From NCBI GenBank assembly GCA_027574665.1, contig CM050650.1, forward strand, positions 53,551,304 through 53,615,303: 64,000 nt of DNA. The letters run 5' to 3'. The notes under the pieces are model-generated. The model searched no databases. It saw only the letters and a program-made list of their open reading frames with translations, and had not been told where the DNA came from. Of the stretch, positions 45,634-58,785 are shown piece by piece. The translations under genes were made by a program, and so were the position numbers. Origin of the DNA: Rhynochetos jubatus (lineage: Eukaryota > Chordata > Aves > Eurypygiformes > Rhynochetidae). How positions within the stretch are numbered: position 1 is the first letter of the stretch; each line of letters starts with the position of its first letter.

Positions 45634-48600
45634 GAGGCTGTAGTAAAGAGAGACCTTGAAAGAGAAAGGAATTTCACTTGGGATTATTCTGCTCCATCTT
45701 TTTATGTTGTAGTAGTCCACAAATGGCTTTTGTAGATTTGTGGACTTCCAGAGGTGAAAAGAAAGCTGGTTAGATTTTTTTTTTCCTTAACTTGCCATTT
45801 CATGCTTTTATTTAACATCCTATAAATGTTAATAAAATCTTTGTTAGTTAAAAAAAGAAAACCCCAAATTCTTTATTCGGAGGCACAAAGAAAAGGCATA
45901 TGGATATGTTGGTAAAGCATATGGAGTCCCTTATGTAAAGACAAAACAAAAGCAAAAGAAAGTTTCAGGCTGGACCCCCAAGGTGCAGCACATAAGTGTG
46001 TTTGGGGAAATGTTGCCAATTCTCTTTTCTTCTGAAGTACAAAAGTTCATTTATATCCTAAAAAAATAAAAACAATGCAGACGACAGCGTACATCTGGTA
46101 GCAGCAGAGAGATGCACACTACTTGAATCTCTGGTTTTATACTAGTTATTTTCTCTCAGTACTCAGAAAGTAGTGACCTTAAGTTCACGGCAATTACTGT
46201 ATTACCTTGTAGCTTTACTCCAGTGAGCGCAATGCACTTTTTACTCGGGTGTGTATCCACCATACACAAAGATTGCTAATGTAGGAACATCCTTTCTGTT
46301 AGCAAAGATCTTTACCCTGAAATAATGTTTTCCCACTGCAGTAACTTACCTATGTTTGCAAATAAAACTTCACTGTCTGAGTCCAGATACAGTTTAATGC
46401 ACTATTTCTCAAAATTTTATGCAAATTTTTGGTAATTTTTACTTCTTTAGTAATGGTTCTTGTATCCTGTTTTCATTTCTGGCAGCCATTTAGTCACACC
46501 AGCTGTGCAAAGGTAAATATGTACTTAAAAAAATTAAAACACTTCTATCTTGCTGAACATAGTATCTATTAATAGCTTGCTCTGAACGTATTTGAGTCAA
46601 CGTCTGGGAGCTGCTATGACTGACACACACTGTCATTACTAAATTAAACATGCCAAGAACTGTTACGGCATATCCATATACTGATAATACATTTTCACAG
46701 TGAAGTAGGAGCATTCATGGGCATGAGGGGAGAGAGAGGGTATTAGACCCTCAAGGGGAACTGCATACCAGAAGCAGCATCGCTCAGAGCTGTGGCTAAG
46801 ACACATACGGTGTCTGCATGGGCACTGTGACCAAGGCCTCTGAAGCACCATTTCTGTATCAGCTGCAAACTGTTTTAAATGCACAGTTTCATCTCAGTCC
46901 TGCCCAGGCTAGTACATGTGAGACGTGCTACTGTGTCCAGCCTCTCCCATGCTAGGATGATCTCCTGCAGGTTTGATAGATGGCACTGGCCTTGCTTTCA
47001 GTCTGTGACCCCACATACCAGAGAGAGCTCATACGCCTGCCTCTTCTCTTGGAGATTTCTGCACTGTACTGCAGCTGTGTGTGTGCTTCCTGGTGTAGCC
47101 CCATTTTGAAGAAGGTCCTGCTAGAAGGCTTCTTGTCTTCACTCCCCACATTTGGAGAGGACTGGCACAGCCCTTCTCTTATGTGGCCAGAAGTATTTGC
47201 TATGCACACACCTCCGTTGTGTGGGCCCTCGTAAGATGAGTAGGTTGGTCTCTGCCCTTAATGCATCCCAAGCTTCTGTAGCGTCTCCATTTTGGTTTTG
47301 GGGAAGTTCTGTAAATTATGTTGTTAAATGTAATTCATTAGGAAGGCAGTTTACCATGGATAAGTGTGTACAGCTGTTAGGGCGAAACAAATAGACAAGC
47401 GATGCTTGGCCCCAAGCCGTGACTGAAAAGCAATTGGGCAACAAGTGCTGCATGTCACAATTTGTTTTGCCATTTGTTGGATGTAATTCCTCTGATACGG
47501 AGAATTCATCTTCTACCCCCACCTCTCCTTTTTTAAATGGCAATAGTTAGAGAACAGTTTCCCAGACAACCTTAGCATCCCATAAATGCTGAAGACATTT
47601 CTGCTGTTTACTGTAAATGGGGTGGAAAAAAAATCTTTAAAACCCAAGGAAGCTATGTCCTAGTTTATGTCCATCATCTTAGCAATTTGCTGTGATTTGA
47701 TTCAAAATTCATAAATGATCTTTACTGCTTATCAGTAGCACCAAATGGGGTTGCATTTTTTGCCTCCGTAAGTGTTCTTAAATGTCAGACTGATAGAAAC
47801 AAATGCAGAATATCTTTGCTCAGAAGGATGTACTAAAACACTTTGAAAAGAAATGTTGAGAAGTTACACATAGTCTGGAGAGTGAAATTCTACTTTAGAT
47901 AGAGCAATGTTGTCTTTTTTTCCCACGCCCCCTGATTCGATCATGTTAATAAGGGTCTATTTTATACTCCTGCATTAGGTGGTTAAAATATTTTGGGGAG
48001 CTTATGCAGAGTGTCCCTGCAAGGACCAGACAATCTTTTCAGAAATGCCTGTGCAGTCCCTTAGAGCAGAGTTTGAGATGGAGGTCATGATGAGCAGGAG
48101 CAGATCAGGAAGACGGGGAGGTCTGCTCCTACACAAATTCAGCAGCCATTCCACAGACTGGGCATGGGAGAGACCAGGGGGCTGCTGCTCTGCAACACAG
48201 TTAAAGAGGAAGATAACTTTCATCCTAGATTTATTACTATCACGTTTTTCTGCTAATAAATATTTTTGTCCCATAGCAGTTTAAACATGCCATGTTATTA
48301 AAAGGTGCATAAGAGAAGAACAGAAAAGCTGGTATTTACAAGACTGTCTATGCGTGAAGGCAATTTTCCAGAAGACTTACATTGCTAATACATTCAAATC
48401 TTTCTAATATGATGCTGCATTTGGTTGGTGATTTTTTTTTTTAAATTCTGTCAATTCATATTATTGCAGTATTATGATGAAACTTGAAGACTGTTTCACT
48501 GTCTGATTTTGTCCCAAGCAGTATGTAGCAGCAGTGTATCCCCTACAGGTAGATAAATGATTTCTTTTAAGGCTTTGACCCTCAGCTAGTTTTCACTGTA

Positions 48601-49470
48601 CGTTCAGTGAACAAAACCTTTCTATTTCTGTAGTATAAGATAGCTACGTCAATTTGAAGGCACATACTGTGACAAAGTAGAGCTCCTTCTATTGAATGCT
48701 CAGATAGCAGCTCCTGCTGAGTCCTAACCCTTCAGCTCCACGGTTTGAACCTTCCCTCCTTAATACACATAGTTTGCATGGCTACTGCTTTGTTAGGGCT
48801 CAGTGACATATGATGGTGGTGAGGGCTCTCCACCTCTTAGTCCTCGTCCTCCATGGCAGTAGGTACTTTTGAGATTTGGCCGTGCTCAGCCCTCAGACTG
48901 GTTCCTCAAAGATGTTCTAGGTGTGCAAGCATAGTCTTCAGAAGTTAATGATTCTCTGTTGTGCTTGCAATTCAAGATAAGTTTTACTATTTATATGATT
49001 TTTTTACTATTCAGATCTTAGATTCCAGGTACAATAAGGTATTATCTGATTGATAGTTTAATAAATGAGCCAAAATTTGTCACCTGTACATACACAGTTT
49101 ATTAGAATATTTGGTTCTACAAACACTCCTATTTCCCAGTCTCCTGAGTGTGACCTATAGGTATCAGTTGGACAAGTTTATGTAGAGGAGGCCCAATACT
49201 GAAATAAAACAACAGCAGATTAAAAGAAAAAAAAATGGAAGTCAGCAAAAGATAGCCATTTCTGTTGTTGAAGTATAAGGTCTGCTGCAATAGCTGACAT
49301 CTTGCTTTGAGTAGCACCGTGGTCTTCCAGCATTGCATGTACTACAGAGGGATTTTTGAAAGGCTTTCGAAAAACTCTCTACACAAGCAGGGTATTGACT
49401 ATCAATCAGTTTTACTGAAGCAGAATGTCTTGGTTACAATTTTCTGTCTTCTTTCACTATCTTCTGTTAG

Positions 49471-49508
49471 GCTGGTTTTTGGTTTTGTTGTTGTTTTTTT
49501 TTTTTTTT
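49471..49508 (+). repeat. G/T-rich tract ending in T15
   Basis: GGCTGGTTTTTGGTTTTGTTG leads into 15 T. It is the same compositional class as the tracts at 28.65 and 55.5 kb. Confidence 0.7.
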
Positions 49509-50619
49509 ATTTTTGATATTGTCAGCAATAATCATAGCTAATACGGTATGAATACAGCATAGTCCTATAGGTGTATTGAGACAATGGGGAAAAAATATTT
49601 TAGATATATCATGCATGCTTTTCTTCCTTCTTCAGATCAAAAAGGTGATAATTTCCATTGCTGAATTGCTTTTGTTGTATTAATTTTAAAGTATACTTTA
49701 AGAATAATTTTTGATTTTGAAAATTTCATTAGTAATTTGAATGATGGTAATGGTAATGGAAGTACAAGTTTGGGATAATATGCTTACGTTCAAAGTCAAA
49801 GGATCAATTTTAATCAGAATCAAAATAAAATAACTTCCTGAAAGGGAGCTGTGATTCATTTTCATTGGTGTACACCTGGAGAGCCTGCTGATATCAGTGG
49901 TTCATGGACTGCAAATGGCCCCACGAGTTCTGGTAATCTAAGGTCTTCATTGCCCACACTGGTATCTTTAATTTCTGTTGTTGGGGGTGTAAGTGTGTGC
50001 AGAGGTGAGGGACTAAATAGTCAGTGAGGAATTTCCTCCTTCTTTCAAGTAAATTGATCTTTTTATCACCAAGTGATTTCTGAATTTTTCATTCTGTTAA
50101 GATAGTACAGTATCTTTGCCTTTTAGAAAGACTCAGACACGTATCTCCTATATTTTACAGCATTGCTTTTCAGAACGAAGTTGAATTTAGCACCTCTGGT
50201 TTCTTACATAGCACATTAGGAAGAGATTTGTATGTGTTTAGCAAAATACACAATGTCGTTCAAGACTATTAATCCCAGGCTATGAAAATTATTTTTGACA
50301 GCCAGAATTGCAGATGATTTAACATTCACATGTACCAAAATGCCAAGAGGGAAAATAGATGTTAAAAAATCTTAAGCATGAGAGTCATTTTGTAGAGCTA
50401 AGATGAACTAGAACTTGATCACACTAAACACCCTTAAAAAGCTGAAGAATAGAGCTCTCTGCCTTCCTTCAGGCTTCATGTAGATGCTGTCCAGGTATTA
50501 CAAAGCATATCTTTAAGACTGAAATGTTGTCACGTCCTCCGGCCATGTAGTGCTCCCATTTGCAAAGCTTCAGCAATGTGAAGAAGATTCACTAATTTTA
50601 ACAACTTGAAGGGAGCTTG

Positions 50620-50780
50620 AGAGGAAGACTAGTCATAAAAATAATTAATTATTTATAGCTGCTTAGCACTGACACGGTTGTGTGTTCATTTATGTCTCTG
50701 ACCTTGCAGCTTCGTAAGAGCATGTTAACTTTAGGAGTGTGTGACAACCCACATGTTAATAATTTTTAAGAAGTATTTGG
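50620..50780. other. Candidate conserved non-coding block (by eye)
   Basis: Contains AATAATTAATTATTTATAG and ATGTTAATAATTTTT homeodomain/MEF2-like cores around a more complex, CpG-bearing centre (ACACGGTTGTGTG, GCTTCGTAAG). It has no repeat or coding signature. Proposed from appearance only. Confidence 0.2.
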
Positions 50781-53700
50781 TTTTGGGGAAAAAAAAAAAG
50801 ATAGTGGATCATTTAAAATGAAAGCAATTCACTTTACATAGAAAAATGTCATTATCAGAGACGAGAATTACATTTGGCTTTTAGTTTGCTGTAGATTTTT
50901 AAAGAAATCATAATAATCTAAAGCATATGGAAATTTACAACCTTCTGCTATAAAACAGCTGCACTTTTCATAACTAGTAAAAATTATGCATATTTTATAT
51001 TTGTCAGATTAACTGCTGGGTTTGGTTTTTGTCAGAGCTGCTGTTACCAGATAAGACACAAGAATTAAGTTCATCTTTTTAGAGCTCGCTCTGTTACTGC
51101 TACTGTTATTCTTTCCATTTTTCCTGCTTCCAGTCTCTTATCTCACTGTAATCGTTCCAACCCCATATTCAAAGATCTTTTTTCAAACAGGCTTAAGTCT
51201 GCTGTCAAAATTGGTGTGAGTACACCGTTAAGAAAGTGATAAAATGTTGCTCCAGGGCCTTTGCAGTGGAGCAAAGTTATGAAAGAGTAAATGTTTGATA
51301 CTAAGAATGTTTTAATTCCTGGGTTTTGTGACATTTCTTTGGGCCCTTAACTTTCAGTGCTTATGCCTTGTCTACCCATTTTGTATGTCTTCTGCGTTAT
51401 TTACTCTGAAATAAGAGTGAGATAACTTATCTGTTGCTTATTGTCCTGAAAGCAGTGATGTTGTCCAAACATGAGACCAACACTATCATGATTCATGCAT
51501 GATAGGACACTGATTTCCGAGAGCAGTCATATAGCTCTTTCAAGGAACCCAAGTTTGACCTTTAGCTATACACAGAGCTGAGTGAAAGGTGTCTCGCTAG
51601 GCTACGCTAACTCCTCACAACCTCAACCTCCCAGGCCCTCTAGCTAGACAAATGTGCTGAGTATATCCTGTGCACAGGGTATTAGCTCTAGATCTTGTTC
51701 AAGAGCTTTGTGTGTTACCTCATCCTATGAAAAGCAAGCAGCTGATGCAGAGTAATAAACACCTTATTCCCACTTTGCAGAGGAGAGGTGGGAGTTCTCT
51801 GTTTTCTTCCCTTCTCTCTCTGCAGCTGCTCCCCTTCTCCTCCATTTCAGACTGTGAAGATATATCTACTGAGTGCTGGTATTAGAATACTTGGCCAGAG
51901 GTTTCAAGTTGCTTCTATTTGTCTCTATTGACGTAGATGAAATCAATTTTGAATTATGCGTTATTTCAATTACACAGCCTTTTCTGCCTGCTTGTCTTTA
52001 GAAAGACTCCATAACTGTCTTAGCTATACATACTGTAATTATTGTTTTCTACAAGCTTATTATTCATTGGTTTAAAATAGAAAATCCATTACTAAGGGAA
52101 GAAGAAATCTCAGTATGTCTACTGTTAATCTGGATATTTTTTCCCATCTGGTTTCCTAATAATGATAGGCTGTGGAAAATGGATGTTTATATTTCCAGCT
52201 GTAATGAACTGCATGATCACATGAAGAATTGATAGAGGCCTGCTGGGAATAATTCAGGAAGGAGGAAGTAGGACGCAGAACATCATAAGTGCTGAACACT
52301 GGGTGTAATTAGAAAATCTGCAACACATTCTTGAGAACTGTGACCACTCACTTGCGCTGTGTATTTGTCCTTAAAGGTCTGATACTATGAGTGATTGACC
52401 ATGGTGCTTGCAGGGTAACGGGTCTCATTCATTGATATTACTGGGAACTGAGGGCATCTGGCACCTTGCGTGAACATATGCTCAGAGGCATAACATCAGT
52501 TATCTCCTGCCATGCGAGTGCCAGCTTTGGTCCGTTGCAGCGCAGTTACCCAGATGTGTCCTGGGTCAGATCTTTGTGCTCAGCCAGCATTGTTCACCTA
52601 GAGGGCGAGCATCCTGTATCATTTCTGTACCCCTTCCTATACCTGAGAGCCTGTTTGAGCCAGCACAGCTCAATTACTGCAGTGACAGCCTTCAGGGTTT
52701 TGTGGGCGGGTCTCTGTGCATGAGTGGTGATGTGGTATTTACTTTTTAAAAAGAAGAAAACTGGTCAGAGGAAGAAAATACAAAGCTGCATTCTCCTTTT
52801 GGAAGAACTGCAAGATGATGAACTGTTTTATTCAACTCTGTTAAAAGTGCTCAAAATGTACTTACACCACCTCATTGATTATCATCACAAAAAATATATA
52901 TAGGAGGAATTTTGCTGGAGGCAGGGACAGCACCAGAATGTCTGGGAATTATACTGTGACTTAAAAAAATGATCTTAACTTCTGCTTTTAATCAACATCT
53001 TTAGCGAAGTTGTTCATTGAGGGGGTGTGCGTGTTTGTGTCTGTCTCTTCCTTCCCCTTCACTTTCCACATTGTAATGGAAATGCAGGATGCTTGTGTAC
53101 AATCTTTCACCTCTGACAGCATGTACTGCATACTGCACGCAGCTGTCATGGTAATGACAAGTCTGGTGCACCAGGATAATTGGGTACTTGAAGAAGATTC
53201 ATAAGGCAATATGCTGCACAGTACTGTGTTGTGCCCTGGGGCAAGGGGAAAAAGAGAGAGGGTACCGGGCAGAGTAGGGAGTCTATTCGTGAGAAATTAT
53301 AATCTAGTAATGTGATTTTGTTTGCTTATGAAGTGGTTTCCCTCACGCCTGCTCACCCCACAGAATTACGTTAAGGGTTTCAAAGTTGGTTTGTACTACG
53401 TATGAAATTGGGTTCTGTTTTGTAAGTAATGGAATTGAAACATTCAAGCGGAGTGAAGGAGGTGAGTGTCATCACAATGCTGTGGCTCTCTGTGAGAAGT
53501 GGTTTGGTGTCAAGCCACACTATAATCCTGCCATCTGACAGCTCATTATTAAGAAACAACAAGAAGTGACTTTATTACTGTAGACTATAGTAGGCTTATC
53601 TGCAAATTAGCATCTTTTGTTCCCTTGTGACAGATTCTGTCTGCTTTTCTGGCATCTGTCATGAGGTGTTAAAGGGGAGCATATTTTTAGTTTAATGTGA

Positions 53701-53924
53701 TAACAATTAACCTCTGATCTCTTTTCTGATACATCTTTTTCATTATTGTTCAAATTATTTGTCTTGGAGTGAAGCTGAAATGCTTGGAGACCATGTATTT
53801 ATGCACACAGATACTGATAGTCTGTGTAATGCACTATTCGATGTTTAACAGATTACTCATTAAAATCTTTATGATGGCTTCTCTCCAGCAAAAGGAGAAG
53901 TGTTGGTCACCATTAAAAGCAGGA
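50781..53924. other. Gene-free sequence
   Basis: No gene or repeat recognised. Plus-strand frames at 51.67 and 52.47 kb (71 and 85 codons) lack motifs. Confidence 0.4.
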
Positions 53925-54085
53925 ACCTAGGATTCAAACCTTCCATCTGAATCTCTGATTTCTTTCTGCGTCCTTGAACAGGTCATTTAATCTCCAGGTA
54001 TGATGGAAATAATAGCCACAGTACCTCACCAGCATGTTGAGAAACCTAATTAATTACAGTTTATATAGCAGTTGGGTACCAGTGA
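53925..54085 (+). mobile_element. MIR SINE fossil
   Basis: The plus strand follows MIR order: CCTAGGATTCAAACC (box B region), TCCTTGAACAGGTCATTTAA (equivalent of CCTTGGGCAAGTTACTTAA), ATGGAAATAATAGCCACAGT (equivalent of ATGGGGATAATAATAGTACC), CCTCACCAGCATGTTGAGAA, then CTAATTAATTACA. The CTCAGTTTCC segment is shortened. High divergence indicates great age. Confidence 0.65.
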
Positions 54086-54288
54086 ATAACTTGTGGCAGA
54101 AATATGAAGTACTATATAGTAGTAATAGCTTGGAAAAATTGAAAACTGCCAATATTTTTCTGCCTGAAGAGTTTTTTGTATTATCGTACACACAGAATTT
54201 TCTTTCAAAAAGTAATTAAAAAATTAGATATATGATGCAATTTATGCTGCAGATAATATAGATAATGATACCAGCATAACAAAACACC

Positions 54289-54308
54289 AGCACTTGTAAA
54301 CAAGTGCT
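54289..54308. repeat. Perfect inverted repeat containing two E-boxes and a FOX core
   Basis: AGCACTTG and CAAGTGCT flank the loop TAAA. Each arm contains an E-box (CACTTG/CAAGTG), and the centre reads GTAAACA, the forkhead core. The arms match perfectly. Confidence 0.85.
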
Positions 54309-55462
54309 AACTTGCAGTTATGTAGAGGAAGGTCATGTGCATGAAAAGCTTTTCCAGCATCACCAGTTTTGACTGTTACAGAAAATGAAACATGTATCCT
54401 TATCTTATTAAGAATAATGAGGTTGACACAGGCCACAGAGGAGTGCTGGAAGAAGCACTTCTTAACCATGAATTAGGCTGAGCTTCCTTTTCATAAAGCT
54501 TTACAAAGAACATTTATTGTTTTGTAGATCTCACCCTTTGGGAGCCCATGTTTCTGGATACCCTTCAAACAAATTAATTTGCTGGGTTTTTTGTTTAGCA
54601 GTAACATATTCAAAAAGTAATATAGAAGCCAGAGTGCTGTCTTCATGTATTCTTTGTTCCTGGCAGACTGAGACTATGTATTTTGAGTGTGTTTGGTCTT
54701 TATCTGAGCATTTGCTTCCCTTCATTCCCCCCTCTTTCCTGTCATCAAAAAGGGATCTGAGCTTTTTCACTCCATCCCTGTCTAAAGATGCCTTTGTATT
54801 TTAACCATCCAAGCAGGACTGTCTTAGGACAGTCTGGTTTCCATTGGGTTTAAGTGAAACTTCTGGGTGTGATCCTGCAAGGTGCAGTGCTGCCAAGCAA
54901 TGTATAATTATTCTAATAATTGTATTTAGAAACGAATATGTTAAAATGCAGTATACAGGTGGAAGTCATGAACTATTTAGCTGCTGAGTCACTGTGTTAG
55001 CTCTGCATTTTGATGACTTCTGATTAAACCATTTACATTTTTTAAGTGTCAAAGTGGATAACCTTATATACTACTCCACACTTTATTGGCCTGACTAGCT
55101 TTGTACACAGCTCCCTCAGATAAGTCATGTAAACTCTAAATACATAGGACCTTTGATCAACAGTGGGCTTGGCCAAATTTTCCTGAGAATGGAATACAAT
55201 TTCTTTTCACTCTGAGAGCTGCAGACCTAAATTATTGCTTTGGATGTTATTTTCAGTGCAGTGATGAAGCATAAAGGGTAATTTTTTGTGATAATACTTC
55301 TGAAATCTCTAACGCCCAATCTTTATTTGTTAGCACCAAGGTGATTCAGGCTATACTGTGTGGTGGTATGCCTCTGTCTTCTGTCTTTCGAAGGCACATG
55401 ATGTAGGAAAATTTCACTGCCCAACTGTGATATTCCCATCTGGATATCTGGAAAGCTCTGAA

Positions 55463-55510
55463 GTTTGGTGGGTTTTTTTGGTTGGTCATTCGTTTTTGGG
55501 GTTTTTTTTT
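55463..55510 (+). repeat. G/T-rich low-complexity tract
   Basis: TTTGGTGGGTTTTTTTGG, then GGTTGG and GGGG with T-rich spacers. Quadruplex potential is weak because the G-runs are widely spaced. Confidence 0.7.
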
Positions 55511-57914
55511 GCTTCAGCATTCCTTCTCTAAATACAGCAAAACTCCACTTTAGGTTCACCTGGAAAGAAATTATTTAGTTTTTCAGTAGGAAGATGAATG
55601 CTAACACAAATTAAGTATTTTGTAAAGAACTTTTTATTCTTCTTGTGTTACAGATGAAAGGAAGGGTCAAGTAAGGAATTAAATTTGTAGTAAATCAGGC
55701 ACAAGTCCATTGTGTTATTTTGTATGCTGTGAACTAAGGAGTAAGCTTCAAGAAGTATCATGGTTTATTCTTTGAGGGCTTGTAAGGTTTTTCATTCTTG
55801 CCCCATTCTTGCCTTTAGTTCACTTTAAAGGCTCTTACACTGGATTGTATTCATGTAACTGAAAGCTCATTTTGCTCATTATTGCACAGAATGATAACTT
55901 GGGACCTTAATTCATTTTGTGAATATGCTGCAGGTTGGTGATGATGGCAGGCAGATAACCAAAACCACTTCAAAAACAAGTAAAGACAGTAAAGACAGTG
56001 GCCTGGATTCCTAACTGCTCAAAAGTGCTTGGCTGCAACTCTTATTTCTGATGAAAGTCTCTGTGGATGTCGGCCTAGTACAGTCTTTTTTTGAGTCTGT
56101 TCTGTTATAAACTGGCTACAATATTTAGTAAAACAGAGCCCTGACCATATTATCTTGTTTCCTTTAACATATTTGTTATATTGAGTGATAGAGAGGTAAA
56201 GGTTAGATATGCCAGGTGGGACAATCTGCCTACAATCTGTCCCTATCAGCCTGCCAAAAAGGCAGGTTGTTGCATCTGAGGATTGACCCACGTTATTTGA
56301 AGTAATAATGCTGAGCTTTGTGAGGCAATTCTGGTGTGAATGCATATACTTGAAAGGATGGAGATATGCAGTAGGTGGGAGAACTTTTCACATTCCAAAT
56401 CTCATTTACAGGAAACTTGCACGTTCCCCAAATGAATTCAAACATCTGTCTCTTTAGTTTAAAGAACTGGAATTTTTCATCCTCACCTATTTGTACGATG
56501 TTAAGAAGCTTTTTGAACCTCAGGAAAAGCGTATTCCAGTTCAATGATACCTAAGTGGTTAGGTTTACTTTACTTTCCATAATCCTGGCCAATTATAAAT
56601 GTGCATGTGAAGAACTAAATTGTAGAACAAATAGAGACTAATAATTACAAATACTTTCACTCATGGGGTTCATTGCCGCTATTAATAATCTTTACTCAAA
56701 AAATATGGGTATAAAATACTGTTATTCACGGAGGTTTATTTCTCATATGAGGTTTTGAGAGCCATTAACCATATCTTCTAGTAATTTTAGGGAAACACAT
56801 GTTCCCTAGTACTGAATGAAAAATGTTAGCATTTAACCCTAAGCAGAGTATGTGAAACCACAGTAAAAGTTATGTTTGCACAACATAACCAATGTTATGT
56901 ATAAAATACCGTTCAGTAAGAGCCTGATGTTTAGCATCTAAATTATAGAGTTTATACACATACCAAATTATCTAGAAATAATAATCTGTAATTAATGGTT
57001 TAATTTTAATATCAACTAAAAAGAATCATGAATGGTTGGAATGAGAGAACCTATTTCTAATAAGCGAGTATATCTTTTAAGTGCTAATTAATTCATTACT
57101 TGTTCATCTTTCACCATTCATCTCATCTTTTTTTCTTTCTTTTGAAGACCATTGTTGCAGCACCTTTTTGCTCAGTGCCTGGAGCTTATGTGCAAAACTG
57201 TCAGATATTCAGATTGGCCTGCATTTTAAAAATTATAAATGTCACGTTTACTTGGAGGAAGCTCTTCAGTTGTCTCTTGGTTTTGTTTTATTTATGTAAT
57301 AAAAAATCATAACGATTCTTGTTTCCCCACACCACAGAAAAGCAGGTAGCAAAGGAATTAAGGCCTTAAGGATGACAAGGAATTACCTTTAAGCTGCAAT
57401 CATGGGTCTTCAGCATTATAGGCCAAGAAATTCTCTGAGGAAAAGTCTGTTTCCATTTTTGCAGATCTCCTAGTAGAGTCTTCTTTTTTTCTGACTTTAG
57501 GGCCCTTCTCACCTTTTGCAAGTCCATTCTCCATGGTATGTTGGTTAGCAGCATTGGTAGGTGGAAACCTCACAAAGTCCTTCTTGCTGCAGCTACTGCA
57601 GGGTGTAAGCCACTTGAGGTGCTATTCCGTGTAATCAACTCGGATGTCCATGGAAATCAGATGGTATATTTATTATGGCAACTGCTCCTTGGCTCTTCTC
57701 CTAGACATGCCCATGTTTCACAAAGGATGTTAATATCACGATTATGATAGAAGGTGTCTGGGGAAGAGCTCAAACAGAGCAGCAGCTTCTGTACTGTTTC
57801 GTCAGGCTTACCCTACTCATACATCTGTGAGTAGGTGGCTGATCTGGAGGCTTGCTTTTGAGTTATTTTGTTGAGACCATTTGGATCAGTATCCAGAAAG
57901 TAACAGAACTGTAA

Positions 57915-57919
57915 CTGAG
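57915..57919. repeat. Left target-site duplication of the solo LTR
   Basis: CTGAG immediately precedes the LTR terminus TGTGGTGGG. Its partner CTAAG follows the other end with one mismatch. Confidence 0.55.
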
Positions 57920-58502
57920 TGTGGTGGGTTGACCTTGGCTGGGTGCCACATGTCCATCAAGCAGTTTTATCACTCCGCTCCGCAGCAGGATGGGGGCAGG
58001 CAGAAAATAAGATGGGGAAAAAAATATTCATGGGTCAAGATAAAGACAGTTTAATAAGACAAAAGCAAAGGCCACACGTGGAACCAAAGGAAAACAAAAG
58101 ATTTATCCTCTACTTCCAATGACGATGTCCAGCCACGTCCTGGGAAGCAGGACTCCAGTATGCATAGTGGTTGCTCCGGAAGACATCATAAATAATGAAC
58201 GCCTTCCTCTGCTTCCTCCTCCCTTCTCCTAGCTTTTATTGCTCAGCAGACATCATATGGTATAGAATATCCCTTTGGTCAGTTTGGGTCAGCTGTCCTG
58301 CATGTGTCCTCTCCAAAGATCCTGTCCATTGGTGAGGGTGGGTGGAATGTTGGAGAGACAGCCTGGATGCTGTGTGAGCACTGCTCAGCAGTGGCCAAAA
58401 CACTGGTGTGTTATCAACACCTTTCTAGCTACTGATACCAGGCACAGCACTGTGAGGGCTGCTATGAGGGAAGTTAACTCCATCCCAGCCAAACCCAATA
58501 CA
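57920..58502 (-). mobile_element. Solo LTR of an avian endogenous retrovirus (ERVL-like), fossil
   Basis: A 583 bp LTR with TG...CA termini lies in minus orientation: it begins TGTATTGGGTTTGGCTGGGA and ends GGTCAACCCACCACA when read on the minus strand. A TATA-like AATAAAAG lies at about 58234-58242 and an ATTAAA polyadenylation signal at 58050-58055, in the right order for U3-R-U5. The 5 bp flanking duplication fits ERVL-type integration, but assignment to class II or III rests on memory of avian LTR consensus sequences. No internal retroviral sequence or second LTR is present, so this is a solo LTR left by recombination. Its moderate preservation suggests an intermediate age within birds. 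Confidence 0.8.
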
Positions 58503-58507
58503 CTAAG
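58503..58507. repeat. Right target-site duplication of the solo LTR
   Basis: CTAAG directly follows the LTR end and pairs with CTGAG on the other side, with one mismatch that is probably a later substitution. Confidence 0.55.
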
Positions 58508-58785
58508 GTATGAAAGTAATTTAATCCTCAGTGCACATATGATGCTGTGATTCAGTCTTTTGTATCTAAATGCTGTTTATGATATACAGAAATAGGGCAG
58601 GGAAAGGTAGACAAGCAACTGTCCTGAGGCATTAGTTTAAATTTTGATCATATTTTTGACATGCAGGGTATGCTGTGGAAGAATAGAGAGTTACACCTCA
58701 GGGGAACTAGCACATTGTTTTACGCAGATTGAGGCCTAATGTGACCAGATTGACAATACTGAGGACACAACAAAGCACCACATTG
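58508..58785. other. Gene-free sequence beside the LTR
   Basis: No recognised gene or repeat. Confidence 0.4.

Larger units (their letters stand above)
44708..50619. other. Gene-free sequence
   Basis: Open frames at 46.66-47.39 and 47.98-48.28 kb occur on both strands over the same DNA and have no recognisable motif. A moderately GC-richer patch at 46.9-47.25 kb is noted but has no exon signature that I trust. T15 lies at 49494-49508. Confidence 0.4.
54086..57914. other. Gene-free AT-rich sequence
   Basis: No gene recognised. The region includes one short hairpin near 54.3 kb and one G/T-rich tract near 55.5 kb, listed separately. Confidence 0.45.

Noticed and set aside
46663-47394. Cluster of six open frames on both strands
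   Set aside because: They are mutually incompatible and motif-free; GC content is only slightly raised.
47979-48284. 101-codon plus-strand frame mirrored by a 90-codon minus-strand frame
   Set aside because: Symmetric openness on both strands without motifs or splice signals points to chance.
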